Positions 27,201 through 36,200 of a stretch of DNA of 64,000 bases are shown one piece after another; positions within the stretch are counted from its first letter, which is position 1, and every line of letters starts with the position of its first letter. Origin of the DNA: Chlorops oryzae (taxonomy: Eukaryota > Arthropoda > Insecta > Diptera > Chloropidae); the NCBI GenBank assembly GCA_020466095.1, contig CM035807.1:115490124-115554123 (forward strand), read 5' to 3'. The notes under the pieces were generated by a model. The model searched no databases and was not told where the DNA came from. It saw only the letters and a list, made by a program, of their open reading frames with translations. Position numbers and translations under genes: made by a program.

Positions 27201-30200
27201 AAAAACCGCGTTTTGACACGCCCACTCCTAAAGATTTTGAAAATTTCATCGAAAACTGTATGTTAATATGAAGTCAAATTCTAAATTTCATTGAAATATC
27301 TCGATAAATTCTAATTTTGAGGCAGTTTTTGGAATTTCTTTGGCGGACCTTAGTACTGGGGGTACCCTTAAGAATGGGCTGATGAAGAAAATTGTTGGAG
27401 AAGATATTTATCAGTGATAAATTATCACTATAGGGGAAGTATTTGTATTTGTATTTGGATGCCAATTTTCGTTGGAAGTCCCATTTAGGATTCAGGTGTA
27501 GGAGACAATTTTCGAAATAGTCCCTTCTGCCACGCCCCATTTTCTAATTTTTTGGAAATTTCTTACATATGTTTAAAAATGGCGACTTTCGATTATATAA
27601 ATTATCGATAAATAAAATTATCGATAAATAAAATTATCGATAAATAATATTATCGATAAATAACATTATCGGGAAAAAGTATCAATAAATGACATGATCG
27701 ATAAATAAAATTTTCGATAACTAACATTATCGATAAATAAAAGTATCGATTATTAAAGATTATCGATTGTTCAAACTATAGCATTTCTAAACTATCGATT
27801 AATGAAATTATCGATATCATCAACAATCGAACTTATAGATTATCGAAATTATCGAAATTATCGAAACTATCGATAGATCTTCAGCACCAACGAGATAAAG
27901 CCCATATATAACGCAAACTTAAACACATTTCCTGCCACTTCAATTTACAAAAATTCTGCGAATCTTTGTGTCCCAATTCATAAACCAAATGAGAACAATA
28001 AGCGCTATGCTAAACTGCACACGATATGCTTACAAAGTATTGATAGATTCCTGTAAATTAAGTAAAATGGAATCAGCTTACTACAATGTGCTTATATCTG
28101 AAGAGTAATGTTTGATCAAGCCTACTTCTTTGTTGCAACTGGTAACACAATTTTGAGAATCCGAAAATGAATATCAGATGAAAAGTATTAATATTTCAAT
28201 AATTTATTATAATTATTTCTCTTGGGATTTATCCAGAGGTATTGAATTTTTCAATCTGTAGAGGAGTAAATTTTTTCCGAAAGTCTTTCTTTCTGTAAAT
28301 CATCTTTTTACCTAAGTGTGAAATTTAATATTTTTTTAGCCACCCAAATTGTATTTTTTTTTTTCATTTTCTTTAATTTATTTTCAAATAATATTTTTAA
28401 TATTTTCTGAGGTTCTTTTGAAATGTCAAAGGACATTAAAAAAAGCTCTCAAATTTGTTTGATCTGATTTATTTCTTTCTTTATGACGAAATTGTGCTAT
28501 GAAAAGTGGAAAAATGATGCGACTCCTTGTACCCATTCCCGCACACAAACACTTAATCGACGTTGAAGTGTATAATCACTTTCACCAATTACGAATAATT
28601 ATTCTTTCCCCTAATAATTTATTACCAATTAAGCGATCAATTGAAATATTAAAAGGCAAATTAGAGAAAAGACAAGCTCAATTGCGTGGTTTCGACTATT
28701 TCATTATTTTTGGATATTAATAAAAAAATAATAACCGGAAAACTATGCCAACCATTTGCTCCATTCATACCTCCACCACGCCATCACTTGGAGTGTTGAA
28801 AAAAATAAAAATATTACACGAAGGCGAAATGGCAATTATTTCAATCAATATTTAATTCAAATTTTCGACATAGAAAAGTATTTATTTTTTTGTACATTTT
28901 TTCCCAATAAATTTAATATTTTACAAGTTAAAAAAAAGTTCCATAAAATTTTTGGAAAAATTTAATAAAAGCATTTCACAAAAATCCCGTCACTCAATTT
29001 ATTATTCGTTTTGATATTTCATGCACCTAATGGCTTTCTAAACGTCATCTATGCTACAATTTCTAACCCAAAAAAAGCTTCAAAAATCCAAAAAGAAAAA
29101 AGTTCAAAATTGAATAAAAAATTTAAATACTCATATCGCGAAATCCGCAACATTTTTCATATCGACTCGTTACGTGAAAAAGCACACACATGCGACTCAA
29201 ATGGATGAGATATCGGCGGGGAAAAAATGCCAGAGAGAGAGCAACGCAAGAAAATATTTAAAAAACACTCATTTCGGCTCATCATTTATTCAACTGCAAA
29301 TTTCAATCAATTTTGCTTTTGGTTCAACAGCAACAACTTCCTCAAAATTGGGGTTTCGATTGAATCGGTGAAAATTGTTGCCATATTTTCGGGCTTTTGC
29401 GCGATTAAATGAAAAACGTGCTTCATCAAAATTTTCGCTGATTTTGCTAGAATCAAAAAAAAAAGAAGAAAAAAAAAACTGTATTTTTACTGCGAGTGAA
29501 AATTTGTGAGAGTTTTGAGCCTTAACCAGACTCAAATGAGAATTTTTTTGTTGTTGTTCCGGGACAGAGCTGTACGTAGAGGACTTCGAGAGAAGGGGCT
29601 TCACAATCAAGGTGCCTAAGGCAGACCCCATTGTCAAGTCGACAAGATAAATTGGGATTTTTAAATGTTTTTTTTAATTTTAATTTTTTTTTATTTTGTT
29701 GACCATATTTTGGGTTTGAGTGCGATTTTCCCCGCCACTGACATGAATAAAAATTCAAAAAAAAATTTCAAAATTCCAGATAAGTGTTTCCTGTTGGCGA
29801 ACGGAATGCACGCACGTAAGGCTCTGTTGAGTGATTCAATAATTTCATTTGGTTTTATCGACTGAGCTGCGATTGATTTTAATTAAAATTCTAATGCATC
29901 AGTTTTCAGCAACAAAAATGCAATTTGTTTGATGGAAAACGCAATCCACGAATCCTCGATATCTATTTGGTGTATCCATACACGAGTGAAAACGTACTCA
30001 TGCTGCGCAAGTTGCTCCATTAATTTCCAATTGAAATGGAATTTTATTTTTCGATTACGATCTCATCGAATGAATTTTAGATTGAGCAAACTATTTATTC
30101 TCATATGTATTCATAACCAATAATTCTGATACTGATAAAACAGGTGTCTTTCAGTATATTCCGGGGGTATATCTGAGCATATGTATTTAGTAATTTTTAA

Positions 30201-33200
30201 GCACAAATTTAAAAGGAAAACTTTGACAATAGAATGTCACATTCACATAAATTTTCAATCACCCCTATTATGATTGTCGACTACTGATATAGAATCGAAA
30301 AAGTTCTATCGTCGACTAAAATTTTTCATTTTCTAGTATGTAGAATATTAAAAATTTTTGTCGAAGATAGAACTTTTTCGATTCTCTATCAGTAGTCGAC
30401 AATCATAATAAGTAAGGCAACAGGAAATATGTATATAAATAAAAAATATTTTTTTACATTTTTCCAAACACAAAAATTTTTTTTTATTTTCCATAAATAT
30501 ATCGAAATTAATCTAGTTGGCATAGATTTTTTTGCCGTCCAGAACAAATGCAAAACTTCTTTTAAAATATAACCACAAAGTTCTAAAATGCCTTAAGTCA
30601 AAGAGGACACTTCGAGCTTCCTTCGCCGGATTGCAATTGAAAATCCAAATGTTTTTCGGACTGATGGTTCAGTTCTTTTTTGCGTTCTATGCAGTATCGA
30701 TATAAAAGCCTATCAAATAAGTCAAGTAAAACAACACTTGTCGAACGTAAAGCATCTTTTAGCCACTGAACGAAAGCAAAAACAAGAAGTTGGTTCAAGC
30801 CGAAATCTTTTGACAGCAAACCACGAAACTTGTATAAACCCAAAGCAGAGTGAATTCGCTATGGATTTAACAAACTGCTTTCTTAGCTCAAACATTCCTC
30901 TCCATAAAATTCGACATCCCAGGGTAAAAACATTTTTGGAGAAATACACTAATTTTTCTGTTCCCTCAGAATGGAGCTTAAGAACCAATTTTTTGCCAAA
31001 AATATATGCAGCAAAAAACGAAGGTATAAAAGTTTTGGAAAAAATCGCATTTATTTTAGAAGGTGGTAAATTAGAGGAGGGCTCAGACAATCTTGGCGCA
31101 ATGAGCCCTATTGAGCTGGCAGCTTACAAGTTTGCACCAGTGACATCATGCGACGTAGAGCGTTCTTTCTCAACTTATAAACGCATTTTAGAGGACTCGC
31201 GTCGATCATTCATATTCAACAACTTGAAAAAATATGTAGTACATTGCAATAAAATAGACTAACGCCCAATTTTTTGACAAAGATTTAAATTTAAAACTCA
31301 ACTTTAAGCGATTTAACTCGAAAATCTAGTGTGTTTGTTGTATTTTACGCCGAGATTTAACTAAATCGAGAATAAGCCTCTGTCAACAAATTGGACATAA
31401 GCAAACTATAAATTGTATTTTAATGTAATATGAACTTTTTCGCAAAGCACTACCTAGCCAACAGCTTTTTCTATACTTATTTGACTACCCTGCACAATAA
31501 ACACTACTTTCAAAGTGGAATGCTATATTTGTGGCACCCGGAGGACAGGTTCAATTGAGCCAATTTCGTGTTATGTTAGGGAACCTGAGGGATTGGTCCA
31601 ATCTGGCAACATTTTCACTTGGGTTTTGGCCCCATATACTCTTTCCAAATTTCATTCAAATCGGTTGATCATTATTTTAGTTAGCGTGCAAAAGAAAACT
31701 AGATCTCTTTTATTCGTACATATTTTAAAAGTTAAGAAAATATTTCGGCATTTAAAAAAATATTTTATAAAAAAAAAAAAATTTTCAGGTTTAAAAAAAA
31801 TATTTCAAAGTAAATATAAAATATTTCAAAGTAAATATTATCGAAAATATTTCCTGTTGCCCTAATAATAAGCCTGAATGTGTTTCAGGTTGCATTGATC
31901 CAGAAAAAGGAACTCTCAAATTTTGTATGCAATGCCATAGCTTAAAGGGACCTTCTGGTCTAGAATTTTTTGAAAATTGATTATTTTTTTAAAATATATT
32001 TTGGAAGAATAGACTTCTAAGAATATGCTGGCAAAGTTTCGTGAAGATATTGACAATATTTTCTTTGCTACAGCCGTTTTAGTAGGTGGAGACAGCAGGC
32101 AGCGCGCTTGATCAAAGCAACTTTGAACCACTTTTTTTGGAAATGGCGTACATGAAAATAAAAAAAACCATCGAACTGAGTCGTCTGAAATTTTTATTCA
32201 CAACATCGATGGCTATCGGGTGAGCTACATTCAAAATTTTATTTCAAGAACTTCATATTTTTTCATTAAAAAAATTGTCAAAAAAGGGGCGTTTTTTGTT
32301 GTGTTAAATTAAAAAGTGCGCCATTTTGTCAATTTTTTTATTTTTTTTTTTTGTTGTAGCTCACCCGATAGCCGCATTCATTCTGATTAATAATACATTT
32401 TATTTAATTTTTTTGAATAACCCGAACTTACGAAATCGTGTACGCCACGGAGGTTCTTTTTAAAAAACCGTCTATTTCGCCGCCATTTTTAAAATAGAAA
32501 AAAAAATTTAAAAAATACAACAAAATTTTTTTCGAATTGTCAATAAATTAAACAATAATCCTGCAAACTTAGAAACCCTTTTTTTATTTAGCTTAATACC
32601 AAGAAACAATCATAAAAAAAACCCTCAATTTTCGTGCTCTAGACCAGAAGGTCCGCTTAAGCTTGAAAATGGGTAATTTTTTTCAGGTACCTAACTGTCG
32701 TTTTTAATTTATGACTCAAATATTTACTTTAAATATTTTTTCCCATTGCCCAAAATAAGTCAAGGCATGTCACATGAGATGTATGCCGAAGTGACAACAG
32801 GAGATTTTTCGCCTGCCTGTCAGGTATATTATTTTAAGATTGAGCAGCTTGTTTTTTTAGGAACGCACTCGGTCCATTTGCAAAAGATTTATTATCTTAA
32901 GATTGTGGGTTGAAAGAAATTTTATGAATTAAAGACTTTTATTTCATGCAAAAATAAGAAAAATCTTGTAAAAAGTTACGTATACGCAATGTAGATTTCA
33001 CGTTACTCATACGACAGCGTTTGTATGAATGTTCGAAGAAAGTCATGAAAATACCCTTAATTTTCTTGCTTTAGACCAGAAGGTCCCCTTATGTTTTCCC
33101 CTCTGCTCGATGGTGTTTGGTTTGTTACCGAATTTTGTTGTGATTAAATGAATTCTCCTTTAAAACTCAAGTAGAAAAAAAAGTTAAAAAAAATAACTCC

Positions 33201-36200
33201 AAAATTAAGATGCCACATGCCAAACAAAACAATTTCGTTGCGACTGCGCACAATTCGTTAAAGAAAATTATTTTAGGGATATATGTTTGTAAATTCCTAG
33301 ATAAATAAAATGAGAAATGCCATGAAATGCAGAGGCAAGCCAAGATTTTAACTGCAACAAAAGGTCGAAATCAAAACGAACAACAACAAAAACAACAACT
33401 AGAACTACAGCAACTGCAAAAAACAAGTTGAAATGAAAGAAGAAATAGAACAACGACACGGCATAAGAAGAAAATTCGTGCACAAGTAGAGCGTGAAAAT
33501 AAAGTATCCACTTAAGTAGTCCACGGACTCGCCGCAGCAAAGCAATGAGACGCCGACAACAACAACAACAACAGCAGCAATCCTATGCGATGGCTAATGA
33601 AAAACCGTGGAGTGGTGTGAATAAAATTGTGCAGGATTGTGTTCTTTGCACGTCCTTGAAGCGCAAGCTAAACATAAACAAAAACTGCAGAAAATTACGA
33701 AATGAAGCGAAAAGAATTTGATATATGTACGCTTACGAAGAGAAAGGACTTTGGAAAAATTTCAACATCAACATCTCCTCGCATCATTGAAATGCGTAAG
33801 CCAAAGAACAAATTGCTTTCACAATGAAATGTCGACAGCAACCCGTTGAGAGACCGACGATTATATTATATTAACTTTGGACCGTGATTGGTGCTGCAAA
33901 ATTCCTGCCCTCGTGCCATCCTTCTTCGAGGATAAATGAAGCTGAAAGCTGAACCAACGAATTTTAATTACATACCTAAATTGAACTAAAATGAAGATAA
34001 AGTCGAGAAAACAATATCGCTCAGCAAGAGAGATATTTAAAGGGGGGGGGAGAAAAGAGCTTTCTCTACCCCCAAGGGATTAAAATTGATTTACTCATTG
34101 TGCTGGAGAATTCTGTATTTTCTCGCTATCTCAAAAAGTTCTTCATATTTATGAACATTTAATTAAAATAAATTAAATTAAATACATTAAATAAAATTGA
34201 ATTAATTTTTTTAAAATTTCCGTTGCGTTGTCATTAAAATAAATATTAAATATCCTTGAAAATCCTTTTTTGTTAAGGCTTTTTTCATTTTTTCAATTTT
34301 ATATCTCAACAACCAATCGAGGTAGAGAGACGATCCAAACTGATTCTGTTAGAGAATAAAACAAGGAAGCTAAACAATTTTTTTTTTAATTTTTACACAG
34401 AGAAAATTTTTTTCACAAAACTAAAAAGAAAATTTTGAATATTTTTTTCAGTGTATTCCCAGTTTCCCATGGCTCTATAATTTTTTTTAAATACACCCCC
34501 TATTATTTACTTTCATATAAAAATAAAAAAATATTCCAACCAGATGGCGCAACAGTGTGATATTCAAACAAATACAAAGGTAGATAGATCCTCTCAGTAT
34601 TGATATTCTGGGGCAGACCTGCGTATGTGGAACATTTGTCCGAAATCCCATACAAAAGGCATCACTCATACGGCATGTAGGACGGTAATTAAATAGTCGA
34701 TAATCATATAATTTTTATGTAGTCAATGTCCTACAAGTAACTTTTGTTCGGTTTAATTTTGTTTTTCTTTTCTAAAAGCAGTAAGAATTCCTACTGACAT
34801 CATTTTCTTAATTATTTCACTCATCCTAAAGCGGTAGATGTTTCTGTATACCTGTAATTGTTTGAATATCACACTGTTGCACCATACGATTGAAATATTA
34901 TTTTTCTTTTAAATGAAAGTAAATAGTAGGGGGTGCATTTAAAAAAAATTTATAGAGCGGCGGGAAACTTGGAATACACTGAAAAAAATAGTCAAATTTT
35001 TCTTTTTAGTTTTGTGAAAAAAATTTTCTCAGTGTAAAAATTAAAAAAAATTCTTTTAGCTTCCTTGTTTTATTATCTAACAGAATCTGTTTGGATCGTC
35101 TCTCTATCTCAATTGGTTGTTGAGATATAAAATTTTGAAAAAATCCTAAACAAAAATGGACAGCACTCTGAGGTTACCCGAAATATTAAAAGACAAAATA
35201 TGGAGTGTTATATATACGAGAATTGACTTAACCTGGGGTTGCAACAAAGGGTCTAGAAGAAGTGTAGTCAAAAAATTAGATCAACTGGTACATTTGAGAC
35301 AATGGAGTTCTTAACGACGATAATAGGTCTACTCGTGGAGTAGTCAAATGTGGGAGTGGTTATTTCTCAATGACAGCTCAATGCTTAAAAAAGAAAATTT
35401 GAAGGCGTTGGTTTACAAATAAGAAGGGAGTAGTCCTGGTATTTTTGTAACTAGTCGGGGAGTAGTTGGAATTACGGCAGGGATTCTTTAAATTACCGAT
35501 ACAAATATGCTCAGAGCTTTGATTTCAGCATCGTTTTATAGGCAATTCATGAGATATCCCTAAGAACTAAAAAGAAGTCGACTTTCAGGGGCTTTTAGAA
35601 TTCAAAAATCTTCTTTTCGACGGATGCTTTGTCTGTAAATTATAGCTTTAAAAAAAGAAGCACAGAATAAACCACTAAAAGAGGGTAAAATTAAATACAT
35701 GAATTTTTTATAGAGATTTTTTTTTTTTTAAATACATCGTGGCAGACCCTACAAACGATACAAGCAATCAGATTTTACTCAGCGTGCCACTGCGAACGTG
35801 ACTGACTGTCTGTATTGCGAGAAAATGAAATGAAAAACTTAGCGTATATATTAACCAGTCCACCGAAGGCCTTCAAGTAGTAAAAACAATTGACTTCAAC
35901 TGCGAACTCCTCTCGAAAACTGCAAAAAAGGAACAATTTCTTTGTGTTGTCATTAATTTTTGGTCTTCTAAAATGTTCCTCAAACTGAGTACACTTGAAA
36001 TAAATGGGTAAAATCGAAAATCGCTTCCTGTTTGTAAAAATAATGCTCATTTCGGAGAAAAAAGAATCCACTGTCAGGACAATAAAATATTCCACGCAAT
36101 TTAAAATGCAATCCGAAAAATGTTCAATTACATAAATTTGAAGTTCCCAAAAGCTTTTTCGAGTAGCACTTCTGTATGTTGGGGGAAAAGAGAAAAATCA

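Noticed and set aside
27599..27880. CRISPR array (regular repeat spacing)
   Set aside because: Spacing is that of a degenerate 16-bp tandem repeat in a eukaryotic intron, with no unique spacers.
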